This document shows, piece after piece, positions 1 to 7,295 of a DNA stretch of 13,008 bases. Each line of letters starts with the position of its first letter. Position 1 is the first letter of the stretch. Where the stretch lies: assembly GCA_021443405.1 (NCBI GenBank), contig JABUUA010000037.1, positions 3,505-16,512 on the forward strand. Reading direction: 5' to 3'. Position numbers and translations under genes: made by a program. The notes beneath the pieces were generated by a model. It had not been told where the DNA came from and made no database searches. It saw only the letters and a list, made by a program, of their open reading frames with translations. This DNA is from Bacteroidaceae bacterium (GTDB lineage Bacteria > Bacteroidota > Bacteroidia > Bacteroidales > Bacteroidaceae).

Positions 1-147
1 TCGTCAGAAGTGTCAGCCCTAAATGTATGCCATCAAAAAAGTTTTACCGGACAGCAATAGTTTTTTTTCGTCTTTCCCTGTCCCATTAGTCATCCCTACC
101 TATAATATATGTATGTACGCGCGCGTGAAGTACAGCATCCGTCAGTG

Positions 148-184
148 TACTGCGGGTGAGAACGGGAATGACATTCTCACAGTA
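148..184. repeat. Imperfect inverted repeat at the 3' end of the recombinase
   Basis: Arms TACTG (148-152) and TGAGAA (157-162) pair with TTCTCA (174-179) and CAGTA (180-184), giving 11 bp with a 4-nt bulge and an 11-nt loop. It overlaps the recombinase stop codon (177-179). No T-run follows on the minus strand, so it is a poor intrinsic terminator; a recombination-site arm is possible but unproven. The rest of 1-176 holds no gene that I can support. It has an AT-rich patch near 100-116 and a 10-bp palindrome ACGCGCGCGT at 117-126. Confidence 0.4.
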
Positions 185-1394
185 GCCCATTCAATATATC
201 GTTGTTAGCCTCATCCACATCGGAGTTGTCGAGAGAGGCGAGGTAAATCTGCGTGGTACGCTCGGAGCTGTGGCCCAACGCCTTGCTGATGGTGCGGAGC
301 GAATGGTTGCGCTGTTTGGCAATGCTGGTCCAACTATGGCGAGCGACGTAAAGGGTAAGGTCGATGCCGAGACCAGCCTTCTCGCCGACTGCCTTCAGCC
401 AACGGCAAACCTTCTTGGTCATGCGCATGTACTGCGCATAGACAGGTTCGTCCGATTACTGAAGGATGGGAAGCAGATAGCGACTGCCGTTCGCGTACCT
501 GTCAACAATCTCCTGCATCGGCTGTTCCCACTTGACGACGATTTGTTGCCGGGTCTTCTGCCGATGGTAACAGAGAGATCCATTGGAGATGCTGTCCCGC
601 GTGAGGTGCGCCATATCTACAAACGCCATGCCACGGCAATAGAAACTGAAGAGGAAAAGGTCGCGGGCAAACTCCAAACGGCTATCACCCCCCAAGTCAG
701 CATCCTTGATGCGCTGGATGCCGTCCAAGTCGATGGCCCGCTTGCGCGTTGCGGCCACGCCCGTATAGACCTCGGCAAAAGGATAGGTTTGCGAAACAAG
801 CCGCTGCTTCACGGCCCGACTGAACACAGCACGGAGGATGCGCATGTAGAAGGAGACGGTGTTCATACACACGGCATGGCGAAACAGCCACTGCTGATAG
901 TCCTCCATCAGTTCCGCAGTAATCTCAAACAACATCAAATCCCGACTGCCAATGAACCGAAGGAAACTTTGCAGAGCCGATTGGTATTTTCGTGCCGTGC
1001 CGATCCGCTTCGCCGCCATCAAACGCGTAATGACCACGTCCATGTAATTAAAGAAATGTTGCTGACACACAAATTGTTTCCAAGCGACCACGATTTCATC
1101 TATCGGAATGAACTCATCCTCTTCCAGTCGTTCTTGAGCGAATCGGAGCAATCGTGTCTGCTCCCATCGCACACGCTTCCGTATTTTCTGGACGACATCG
1201 TAACAGGGATGCCCCTTCGAAGGCAGGACAACACAAGATTTGGACGCATCCCACTCCGACGTGAGCACGGAATACTGCGTGGCATACTGGCAAGCGGTGC
1301 GCTTGTAATTCAGAAGGAAAAACAGAGTCCCCTCTTTTCCCTCTATCCGAGACGGACGGAATTGCAATTGTAATGAAAGGTGCATAGACATCAT
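177..1394 (-). pseudogene. Tyrosine recombinase/integrase, Bacteroidetes type, interrupted by an in-frame stop
   Basis: Read through one TAA codon (456-458), this is a 405-codon tyrosine recombinase, close to the roughly 400 aa usual for Bacteroidetes integrases. The N-terminal arm (about 1-60, with FRPSRIEGKEGT) is followed by a core-binding helical domain (about 115-210). The catalytic domain carries Arg I in FYCRGMAF (R254) and the Lys region at HRQKTRQ (about 280). After the stop come ARHSW (R352), LGHSS (H375) and the tyrosine nucleophile in TQIYLASL (Y384). Such enzymes cut and rejoin DNA through a 3'-phosphotyrosine, for element integration or DNA inversion. The stop falls between Lys and Arg II, so neither half has a full active site. 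The frame is unchanged on both sides, and nine sense codons separate the TAA from the next ATG (426-428). A sequencing error is the main alternative. The gene starts immediately beside an intron remnant. No obvious cargo genes are in the window. Confidence 0.85.
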
Positions 1395-1404
1395 GGTAAT
1401 ATAG

Positions 1405-1589
1405 TTTTGCCAACGTACCCATGGTCACACGCCTTGTATGAAATTTCTGTTCGTCAGATCAGATGGTTGCCGCCGACTTCCGTCGGATTCCGCTTCGCAA
1501 TAGACACCCTTATCCTTGACTATAACCTTCCAACTATCAGAGCGGTTTAGGGACTTGCACCCGTTAGCTAATGCTCATGCTGAGCGTAC
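1405..1589 (-). mobile_element. Truncated group II intron, 5' (domain I) fragment, group IIC-like
   Basis: On the minus strand a likely intron 5' end, GTACGCTCAGC (from 1589), is followed by a small hairpin (GCTCA/TGAGC, 1573-1585). Next come GGGTGCAAGTCCC (1562-1550), AAGGGTGTC (1511-1503), GGAAGTCGGCGGCAA (1481-1467) and GAACAGAAATTTCATACAAGG-like sequence (1452-1432). In order and spacing these match what I recall of domain I of group IIC introns such as that of Oceanobacillus iheyensis. The fragment starts 8 nt after the GC stem of the purA terminator, typical of IIC introns, which insert just downstream of terminator hairpins. No reverse transcriptase ORF and no domain V are visible. The inner end is uncertain (about 1395-1411), because sequence runs straight into the recombinase start. 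It is therefore a dead remnant. The match is from memory; a covariance-model search would settle it. Confidence 0.72.
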
Positions 1590-1593
1590 AAGT

Positions 1594-1630
1594 AAAAGGG
1601 GGATGCCCCTAACAGAAGCATCCCCCCTTT
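1594..1630 (-). terminator. Intrinsic terminator of purA
   Basis: Arms 1598-1606 (GGGGGATGC) and 1618-1626 (GCATCCCCC) form a perfect 9-bp stem with an 11-nt loop. Flanking A and T runs extend the pairing and give TTTT on the minus strand. It begins 18 nt after the purA stop codon. The near-symmetrical A/T flanks could also let it stop transcription from the other side. Confidence 0.88.
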
Positions 1631-1647
1631 GATTATAAGCTGATTTA

Positions 1648-2916
1648 TTAGCGAACGATAGTTTGGGCGCGGTCTGGGCCGACGCTTAATATGGTGATGG
1701 GCGTTTCCAGACGATCTTCCAGATATTTCACATAATCCTTAAAGGCCTGGGGGAACTCTGCCTCGGACGTCATCTTCGTAAGGTCCGTCTGCCATCCGGG
1801 CAAATCCTCATATACTGCCTGCCAACCCTCAGTATCGTAAGGCATGGTCTCCGTAGTCACGCCGTCTTTCTCATATGCAACGCAGGCACGGATGGTGGCA
1901 AACGTATCCAGCACATCGCTCTTCATCATAATCAGTTGCGTGACACCATTCACCATGATGGCATACTTCAGAGCCACCAAGTCCACCCAACCACAACGAC
2001 GATTTCGGCCCGTCACTGCGCCGTACTCATGACCGATCTCGCGAATCTTATCGCCCGTTTCGTCGAAGAGTTCTACTGGGAACGGACCGGAACCTACACG
2101 CGTACTATAGGCCTTGAAGATTCCATACACCTCACCAATCGTATTCGGAGCCACGCCCAATCCCGTGCAAACGCCGCCACAGACCGTGTTACTTGAACTT
2201 ACGAAGGGATAGGTGCCGTGGTCAATGTCAAGCATGGTGCCCTGTGCACCTTCGGCCAAAACATTTTTGCCCTGACGCAACGCCTCATTCAATTCTATCT
2301 CCGTATCTGTCAGCGGGAACTCACTCATATACTTGATTCCCTCAAGCCAGAGTTTTTCTTCCTCGTCGATATTGTAATCGGTGTAGTGAAGGTCGATGAG
2401 TTGCTGTTCGTGCTTCGCCTTCAAAGCGCGATATTTCTGCTCGAAATTCTCCAGAATATCGCCGACACGCAGTCCCGTACGGCTTGCCTTCTCGCTATAC
2501 GTGGGGCCGATACCCTTGCCAGTCGTACCGACCTTGTTCTTGCCTTTTGCCACTTCGAAAGCACGGTCGAGCACGCGATGCGTCGGCAATATCAGATGGG
2601 CGCGCTTGCTGATGTGCAGACGACTCTTCAAATCGTAACCCGCAGACTCCAGTTCTTTAGCCTCTGCCATAAACAAGTCAGGGGCGATGACGCATCCGTT
2701 GCCGATGATATTCAGTTTTCCTTCGTCAAAAATGCCTGACGGGATAGAGCGAAGGACAAATTTCTTGCCTTCAAAGATAATGGTATGACCAGCATTCGGA
2801 CCGCCTGCAAAGCGCGCCACCACATCATATTTGGGGGTAAAATAGTCAACCACTTTACCTTTACCTTCGTCACCAAAAACGATACCCAGCAGGGCATCAA
2901 CCTTTCCTTTATTCAT
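1648..2916 (-). CDS. purA: Adenylosuccinate synthetase
   Basis: Cytoplasmic enzyme of purine synthesis: IMP + L-aspartate + GTP gives adenylosuccinate + GDP + phosphate, the first committed step to AMP. At 422 aa it has the usual family length. Visible signatures are the GDEGKGK loop (15-21) with the catalytic Asp16, GPNAGHTI (39-46) with His44, KGIGPTY (134-140), AEGAQGTMLDIDHGTYP (221-237), the Arg-rich IMP/aspartate loop TGRNRRCGW (302-310), the guanine-binding KSDVLD (332-337) and SVGPDR near the end (411-416). The start at ATG 2916 puts the GDEGKGK motif at its normal distance from the N-terminus and lies about 14 nt after the predicted transcription start. It has its own promoter and terminator, so it is probably monocistronic. 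Five 22-bp repeats lie just upstream of the promoter. No defect is seen. Confidence 0.97.
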   Translation of the reverse strand: MNKGKVDALLGIVFGDEGKGKVVDYFTPKYDVVARFAGGPNAGHTIIFEGKKFVLRSIPSGIFDEGKLNIIGNGCVIAPDLFMAEAKELESAGYDLKSRLHISKRAHLILPTHRVLDRAFEVAKGKNKVGTTGKGIGPTYSEKASRTGLRVGDILENFEQKYRALKAKHEQQLIDLHYTDYNIDEEEKLWLEGIKYMSEFPLTDTEIELNEALRQGKNVLAEGAQGTMLDIDHGTYPFVSSSNTVCGGVCTGLGVAPNTIGEVYGIFKAYSTRVGSGPFPVELFDETGDKIREIGHEYGAVTGRNRRCGWVDLVALKYAIMVNGVTQLIMMKSDVLDTFATIRACVAYEKDGVTTETMPYDTEGWQAVYEDLPGWQTDLTKMTSEAEFPQAFKDYVKYLEDRLETPITILSVGPDRAQTIVR

Positions 2917-2937
2917 TATTGTTACGATTTACGCATA

Positions 2938-2970
2938 CAAAGATAACGATTTTTGCCGACACTCCCAACA
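2938..2970 (-). promoter_or_regulatory. Bacteroidota-type promoter of purA
   Basis: On the minus strand, TGTTG (2970-2966) is followed by a 20-nt spacer and TATCTTTG (2945-2938), a full match to the TAnnTTTG -7 consensus. The start codon is 21 nt past the -7 box, implying a very short leader. Confidence 0.75.
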
Positions 2971-2996
2971 ATTATCGCCATAAACCAAAAAAGTTC

Positions 2997-3105
2997 ATTA
3001 GGACGTGTGGCCGCAGACAATAGGACGTCTGACTGCAGACAATAGGACGTCTGAGGCAAAACAATAGGAAGTTTGGTTAAAGACGATAGGACGTTTCCGC
3101 AAGAC
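2997..3105. repeat. Degenerate 22-bp tandem repeat, five copies
   Basis: Units are 2997-3018, 3019-3040, 3041-3062, 3063-3084 (22 bp each) and 3085-3105 (21 bp). On the plus strand each has a conserved ATAGGACGT-like core (ATTAGGACGT in unit 1, ATAGGAAGT in unit 4), a variable middle of about 8 nt, and a conserved end close to AGAC. A weak sixth copy may follow at 3106-3118. The period is two helical turns and not a multiple of three, so it is not a coding repeat. One copy contains a perfect small hairpin, GTCTG-ACTG-CAGAC (3027-3040). The array lies upstream of the purA promoter and downstream of the permease gene. The remaining 3119-3225 holds no gene; ACCTC/GAGGT arms (3201-3217) just after the permease stop form a weak hairpin without a T-run. 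Confidence 0.85.
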
Positions 3106-3225
3106 CGTCTGGCAAGAAAATCGGCCATCAGCCGCAGCGCTTTGCCGAACAATACAATTTTGTGAACAGATGTTCGCCACAACCGAAGGGGCAACCTGCG
3201 ACCTCGTGGTCAGAGGTGCTCGATG

Positions 3226-4143
3226 TTACTTCGCTTTCTTCACGCAATAAATGCCTAGAGCCACCAAAAGTCCCGCAGCCAGATAGTTCCAATAGAACGG
3301 TTCGTGCAGACAGAGACACGACGACACGACACCCACCACAGGCACCAGCGAGTTGTAAATCGCTATCTTCCCCACGGGATGAAGACTTATCAGTTGGTTG
3401 TAGAGCATAAAACCAATCGCAGAAATCAGCACCAGTCCCAGCAGCATCAGCAAGCCGACCCAGGTGATGTGCGGCAGCGTTCCGCCACAGAGAAGACCGG
3501 GAATCATGATGAGTGCCCCACCCACGGAGAGGCTGTAGCCGGTACCCACAAACACATCGACACGCCGCACCACGCCGCGCGTCATCAGCGAGGCAACGGC
3601 GGATGAGATGGCATTGAGGATTATCATGCCGTCGCCCAGCCATGTAAACTGACCATTCAGTTCCTCGCCCACGTTCAGCGCCAGCATACCCGCGATACCG
3701 GCGGCACAGCCGAGAATTTTTCGCCCGGTCATGCGGTCGCTGCGAAAGAAGGCGCAGGCCAGCACGACCACGAGAAAGACACTCATGGAATTGATGATGG
3801 CGGCTCGAGCACCCGGACTATGCGACAGGCCAAAATAGAAGAAGCTGTAGTGCAACGTGGTGTTCATCAACGAAAAAAGGAGGAGGAACGCCCAGTCGCC
3901 GCGCCGCCGCACTGCAAACGAGCGTTTCTGACTTTTAGCGATGGCTAAGACAATGAGACCTGCCACCAGAAAACGGATGCCCGCAAACAAAAGTTTGCTC
4001 GCCGTCATGTCGGCGGTGATGCCGAACTCCACCATGCCCAATTTAATAAGAGGATAGGCCAAGCCCCACACAATGGCTGCCGTGCAGGCAAAGGTAATCA
4101 CCCAGCCGGGTCGCAAGAACAAACTTTTCTCTTCTACGGACAT
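3226..4143 (-). CDS. EamA/DMT-superfamily permease
   Basis: Inner-membrane protein of 305 aa, the normal size for a two-domain EamA transporter, with about ten hydrophobic segments. The first EamA repeat covers roughly 14-155 and includes the family-typical pattern AGIRFLVAG (about 54-62). The second covers roughly 165-302, with a conserved proline in NSLVPVVGV and HEP close to the last pair of helices. These are drug/metabolite-superfamily transporters, mostly exporters of amino acids or metabolites; the substrate cannot be read from the sequence. The chosen ATG (4143) has AGAGAGGAA about 13 nt upstream and lies only 22 nt after the murB stop, so the two are probably co-transcribed. The C-terminus ends in a short basic tail (KKAK), as is common in this family. 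Confidence 0.88.
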   Translation of the reverse strand: MSVEEKSLFLRPGWVITFACTAAIVWGLAYPLIKLGMVEFGITADMTASKLLFAGIRFLVAGLIVLAIAKSQKRSFAVRRRGDWAFLLLFSLMNTTLHYSFFYFGLSHSPGARAAIINSMSVFLVVVLACAFFRSDRMTGRKILGCAAGIAGMLALNVGEELNGQFTWLGDGMIILNAISSAVASLMTRGVVRRVDVFVGTGYSLSVGGALIMIPGLLCGGTLPHITWVGLLMLLGLVLISAIGFMLYNQLISLHPVGKIAIYNSLVPVVGVVSSCLCLHEPFYWNYLAAGLLVALGIYCVKKAK

Positions 4144-4165
4144 ACGTTCGGATTCCTCTCTTCGA

Positions 4166-5197
4166 TTATTTCTCCCCGATAAAATTCACCTCGGGATGGA
4201 TGTCGATGCCAAACCGCTCTGCCACCGACGTGCGGATTGCCTCGCACAGCGCCAGCATGTCTGCCCCCGTCGCTCCGCCCCGATTGATCAATACCAGGGC
4301 TTGACGGTCATGCACGCCTGCCGCGCCCAACGTGCGACCTTTCCAGCCACACTGTTCTATCATCCACCCCGCAGGAATCTTCACGCGTTGCTCGTCAACA
4401 TCGTAATGCGGCATGGCGGGATACTGCGCGGCAAGAGCCTCGTAGTGCGCCCGAGGAACCACGGGATTCATGAAGAAACTCCCGGCCGACCCGATTTCCT
4501 TGGGGTCGGGAAGTTTCGCTTGGCGAATGGAGATAACGAGGTCGCGCAACTGCCGTGCCGTCAGCGTTTCGAGGCTCAGCCCCCGCCGCTCCAGTTCTGC
4601 GCTGATGCCGCCGTAAGTAACACAAGGCGAGAAGTGCTTGGACAAGCGGTAATCCACCGTCAGCACCGCCCACTTTCCGCGACGTTCCTCGCTTTTGAAC
4701 ATGCTGTAGCGATAGGCATACTGCAGCTGGTCGTGGTCGAAGACGTGCATTTCCCCCGTGGACAGGTTCAAACAGCGGACCGACTCGATGAACTCGCCCG
4801 CCTCACGACCGTAGGCCCCGATGTTCTGCACCGCCGAAGCACCTACTTCACCAGGGATTAACGATAGATTTTCGAGGCCGTACCAACCGCACGACAAAGC
4901 GTGGTCCACCCATTCATCCCAGTTCCAGCCCGCGCCGACGCGCACAAGCACGTCCGCTTCGCTTTCCTCTATCACCTCCAACGAACGGCAGACGGAATGC
5001 AGGACCAGACCCTCGAATCGCGGGGCAAGGAACAACAGGTTGCTGCCCTCGCCGATGTGCAGTATGCGCTCGCAGGGGAATTGGGCAAGCAACTGACGCA
5101 GTTCGTCGGCCGTCTCGTATTCAGCGAAATGCGCGGCTGTAGCCTCAATGCCAAACGTATTGTGTTTGAGCAGCGAATAATCGTGATAGATGTTCAT
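4166..5197 (-). CDS. murB: UDP-N-acetylenolpyruvoylglucosamine reductase
   Basis: Cytoplasmic FAD enzyme of peptidoglycan synthesis: NADPH-dependent reduction of UDP-GlcNAc-enolpyruvate to UDP-N-acetylmuramate. At 343 aa with an E. coli-like architecture, it is a type I MurB. The FAD-binding part has NTFGIEA (13-19), GEGSNLL (49-55) and GLENLSLIPGEVGAS (107-121). AYRYSMFK (161-168) is the type I segment with the conserved Arg163. GSAGSFFMNP (236-245) contains the proton-donating Ser240, and HPEVNFIGEK at the C-terminus carries the conserved Glu336. The start is ATG 5197; a TTG just before it (5200) is an unlikely start. It is 46 nt downstream of the lipoprotein gene and 22 nt upstream of the permease gene on the same strand, so the three may form one transcript. 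Confidence 0.96.
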   Translation of the reverse strand: MNIYHDYSLLKHNTFGIEATAAHFAEYETADELRQLLAQFPCERILHIGEGSNLLFLAPRFEGLVLHSVCRSLEVIEESEADVLVRVGAGWNWDEWVDHALSCGWYGLENLSLIPGEVGASAVQNIGAYGREAGEFIESVRCLNLSTGEMHVFDHDQLQYAYRYSMFKSEERRGKWAVLTVDYRLSKHFSPCVTYGGISAELERRGLSLETLTARQLRDLVISIRQAKLPDPKEIGSAGSFFMNPVVPRAHYEALAAQYPAMPHYDVDEQRVKIPAGWMIEQCGWKGRTLGAAGVHDRQALVLINRGGATGADMLALCEAIRTSVAERFGIDIHPEVNFIGEK

Positions 5198-5243
5198 CAA
5201 GTGTGACAGAGTTATTTGCTATCCATATATAATAAGGAACCGG

Positions 5244-6098
5244 TCAGTTGGCATAGGCCGAAAGGAGCCACTCGCCGTTCTGACGGTCGAACCGGAAGAA
5301 CTCGAGGTTACCATTGCTGAACCCGCACAAGGTCAGATAGACGGTGGTCGCCCCGGCGAACGACTGCCCGAAATCGATATTCGTGAGCACCTCGCCGGGC
5401 ATCTCTGGACAAAAGGCATCCCATTGCTCGGCATCGATAGTGCCGTCGATGGAACTCATTTCGTCGTCGGGGTCGGGCGTGGTGTAGTGGATGTTGCGCG
5501 CAAGGTGCTGCTGGTGATAGTCGGCGTCGGTGACAAAACGATGGTAGAAAGCGACGAACTCATGCAGCGCCTCTGGTACAGGACGGATGACGGACTGGTG
5601 AAGATGCCACTGCTTCTCCGTACGACGGAACGTATAGTCGCGCTGCTCGGCCGTCTCGAGTGTGATGAACTGCAAGACGGCGGAGTCGAGCTCAAGGTCA
5701 TTCTGCAGGTCCTCCAACTGGTTCTTATCCGTCAGGAGCAGGGTGTACATCTCATAGCTGGGCATGCGGAACTCCGAGCGGAAGACGCGACCACTGGTGA
5801 TGGTCCGCTCCGTGCCGTCGGCCTCCGTCACAAGCAACGGGAAACAGATGCGCTCAGCCTGGAAGCGGCGATTGAGAACGAAGTCGAAGAAAAAATCGTA
5901 GAACGCCTCGTCGTGGTCCGCCGGCATGGGCATGTCCTCCAGTTCCTCCTCATGCACGAAGAGCGAGTCGAACTCGAGCGTATCCACGTCCGCTACTATG
6001 CTGTCCTGCTCCACCTCGACTGCCTCGCCGCCTCTGCTATTGCACCCGGCAAACAGCAACAGGGAAACGCCCGCCAATAATCCTTTCTTCACGTTCAT
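5244..6098 (-). CDS. DUF4348-type lipoprotein
   Basis: A 284-aa predicted lipoprotein. The start chosen is ATG 6098, because it gives a clean signal peptide (MNVKK, hydrophobic stretch, lipobox LFAG-C with Cys19) and has AAGGA a few bases upstream. The frame stays open to 6164, but a start there would bury the signal peptide. After the Cys comes an acidic linker (about 25-62), then a domain with FYDFFFDFVLNRRFQ and AERICFPL, which I recognise as typical of DUF4348 proteins of Bacteroidales. The biochemical function is unknown. It should be anchored to the outer or inner membrane facing the periplasm, or surface exposed. It is the first gene of a possible lipoprotein-murB-permease operon and is divergent from pheS. 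The domain name is from recall of the family pattern. Confidence 0.82.
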   Translation of the reverse strand: MNVKKGLLAGVSLLLFAGCNSRGGEAVEVEQDSIVADVDTLEFDSLFVHEEELEDMPMPADHDEAFYDFFFDFVLNRRFQAERICFPLLVTEADGTERTITSGRVFRSEFRMPSYEMYTLLLTDKNQLEDLQNDLELDSAVLQFITLETAEQRDYTFRRTEKQWHLHQSVIRPVPEALHEFVAFYHRFVTDADYHQQHLARNIHYTTPDPDDEMSSIDGTIDAEQWDAFCPEMPGEVLTNIDFGQSFAGATTVYLTLCGFSNGNLEFFRFDRQNGEWLLSAYAN

Positions 6099-6120
6099 CG
6101 CATCCTTCAGAAAAAGCACA

Positions 6121-6152
6121 CAAAAATACAAAAAACATATGATATACGGCAA
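6121..6152 (-). promoter_or_regulatory. Promoter of the DUF4348 lipoprotein gene
   Basis: On the minus strand, TTG (6152-6150) is followed by a 21-nt spacer and TATTTTTG (6128-6121), matching TAnnTTTG. The leader would be about 16 nt and contains the AAGGA ribosome site. The spacing is at the upper edge of the usual range. Confidence 0.55.
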
Positions 6153-6171
6153 GGTTTTGCCCAAAAATGAT

Positions 6172-6179
6172 TACCTTTG
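6172..6179 (+). promoter_or_regulatory. Putative -7 box of the pheS promoter
   Basis: TACCTTTG is a full TAnnTTTG match 29 nt ahead of the pheS ATG. No good TTTG lies 19-21 nt upstream (TTTTG at 6155-6159 is too close), so only the -7 element is supported. It shares the 109-bp intergenic region with the divergent lipoprotein promoter. Confidence 0.55.
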
Positions 6180-6207
6180 CAGTCAATATTGCTAAAAACG
6201 AGACAGA

Positions 6208-7227
6208 ATGATTGAGAAAATCGAAAAGTTGAAAGCCGAAGTGGCCGCCTTGCAGGCCCACACTGCCGACGAGGTGGAGGCACTTCGCATCAAATATCTC
6301 AGTAAGAAGGGCGCGCTGAACGAACTGATGGCCGACTTCCGCAACGTGCCGGCCGAGCTGAAGAAAGAGGTGGGCATGAAGCTCAACGAGCTCAAGACGC
6401 TGGCACAGGACCGCATCAACGAACTGCGCGACAACGTGGCCGTGGAGGCAACGGCCGGCGACGACCTCGACCTCACCCGCACGCCCTACCCCATTCCACT
6501 GGGCACACGCCATCCCCTGACGATTGTGAAGAACGAAATCGTGGATATATTCTCCCGCCTCGGCTTCATTCTGGCCGAAGGGCCCGAAGTGGAGGACGAC
6601 TGGCACGTGTACTCGAGCATGAACTTTGCCGACGACCATCCAGCCCGCGACATGCAGGACACCTTCTTCGTGGAGTCGCACCCCGACATCATTCTGCGCT
6701 CTCACACCAGCTCGGTGCAGGCGCGCGTCATGGAGCGGAACCAGCCTCCCATCCGTGTCATCTGCCCGGGTCGCGTCTATCGCAACGAGGCCATCTCGGC
6801 ACGCGCTCACTGCTTCTTCCATCAGGTGGAAGGTCTGTACATCGACAAGAACGTTTCGTTCACCGACCTGAAGCAGGTGCTCCTCCTCTTTGCACAGGAA
6901 ATGTTCGGCCCCGACACCAAGATACGTCTGCGCCCGTCCTACTTCCCGTTCACCGAGCCCAGCGCTGAGATGGACATTTCCTGCAACATTTGTGGCGGCG
7001 AAGGATGCTCGTTCTGCAAACACACTGGCTGGGTGGAGATTCTCGGTTGCGGTATGGTTGACCCCGCCGTCCTCGAGGCCAACGGCATCGACAGCAAGGA
7101 ATACACGGGTTACGCCTTCGGTATGGGCATCGAGCGCATCACGAATCTGAAGTACCAGGTCAAGGACCTTCGCATGTTCTCGGAGAACGACACGCGGTTC
7201 CTCGACGAATTTGTCAGTGCAAACTGA
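6208..7227 (+). CDS. pheS: Phenylalanine-tRNA ligase alpha subunit
   Basis: Catalytic alpha subunit of the alpha2-beta2 class II phenylalanyl-tRNA synthetase, which charges tRNA(Phe) using ATP in the cytoplasm. At 339 aa it is of normal length. The N-terminal 1-90 is a charged helical arm that binds tRNA. The class II core has RHPL (101-104), LRSHTSSVQAR (163-173), motif 2 around FFHQVEG (203-209), RPSYFPFTEPSAE (242-254), a four-Cys segment (C259, C262, C267, C270) and motif 3, GYAFGMGIERI (301-311). The start is ATG 6208, directly after a -7 box and a weak leader without a clear Shine-Dalgarno. A strong terminator follows, so pheT is not in the same operon here; it must lie elsewhere. Confidence 0.97.
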   Translation: MIEKIEKLKAEVAALQAHTADEVEALRIKYLSKKGALNELMADFRNVPAELKKEVGMKLNELKTLAQDRINELRDNVAVEATAGDDLDLTRTPYPIPLGTRHPLTIVKNEIVDIFSRLGFILAEGPEVEDDWHVYSSMNFADDHPARDMQDTFFVESHPDIILRSHTSSVQARVMERNQPPIRVICPGRVYRNEAISARAHCFFHQVEGLYIDKNVSFTDLKQVLLLFAQEMFGPDTKIRLRPSYFPFTEPSAEMDISCNICGGEGCSFCKHTGWVEILGCGMVDPAVLEANGIDSKEYTGYAFGMGIERITNLKYQVKDLRMFSENDTRFLDEFVSAN

Positions 7228-7264
7228 CCGAACAGATAAGCATAGACATCTAATCTCGTTATAC

Positions 7265-7295
7265 AAAATACTGCCGTTACTGGCAGTATTTTTTT
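7265..7295 (+). terminator. Intrinsic terminator of pheS
   Basis: AATACTGCC (7267-7275) pairs perfectly with GGCAGTATT (7282-7290), with a 6-nt loop and a run of seven Ts (7289-7295). It begins about 38 nt after the pheS stop. Confidence 0.93.

Noticed and set aside
1..176. Missing 3' part (domain V) of the group II intron on the far side of the recombinase
   Set aside because: I looked for a domain V-like hairpin on the minus strand here and saw none; the intron remainder is not in this window.
456..458. Programmed readthrough or stop-codon reassignment of the TAA in the recombinase
   Set aside because: The other genes in the window use TAA as a normal stop (purA, murB, galE, the permease), and no recoding signal was visible beside the codon.
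270..1373. A 367-codon open frame on the plus strand across the recombinase
   Set aside because: It is antisense to a frame with clear recombinase motifs and itself shows no recognisable domain; the openness follows from codon bias on the other strand.
2997..3105. The 22-bp repeat array as a CRISPR
   Set aside because: The conserved part is only about 9-10 bp plus a short end, spacers would be about 8 nt, and no cas genes are nearby.
2922..3194. Short minus-strand frames through the 22-bp repeats as small proteins
   Set aside because: The period is not a multiple of three, the frames run across the purA promoter, and the apparent peptide periodicity is explained by the DNA repeat.
5190..6080. 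A 296-codon plus-strand frame across the lipoprotein gene
   Set aside because: The minus strand has the signal peptide, lipobox, ribosome site and promoter; the plus frame has none of these.
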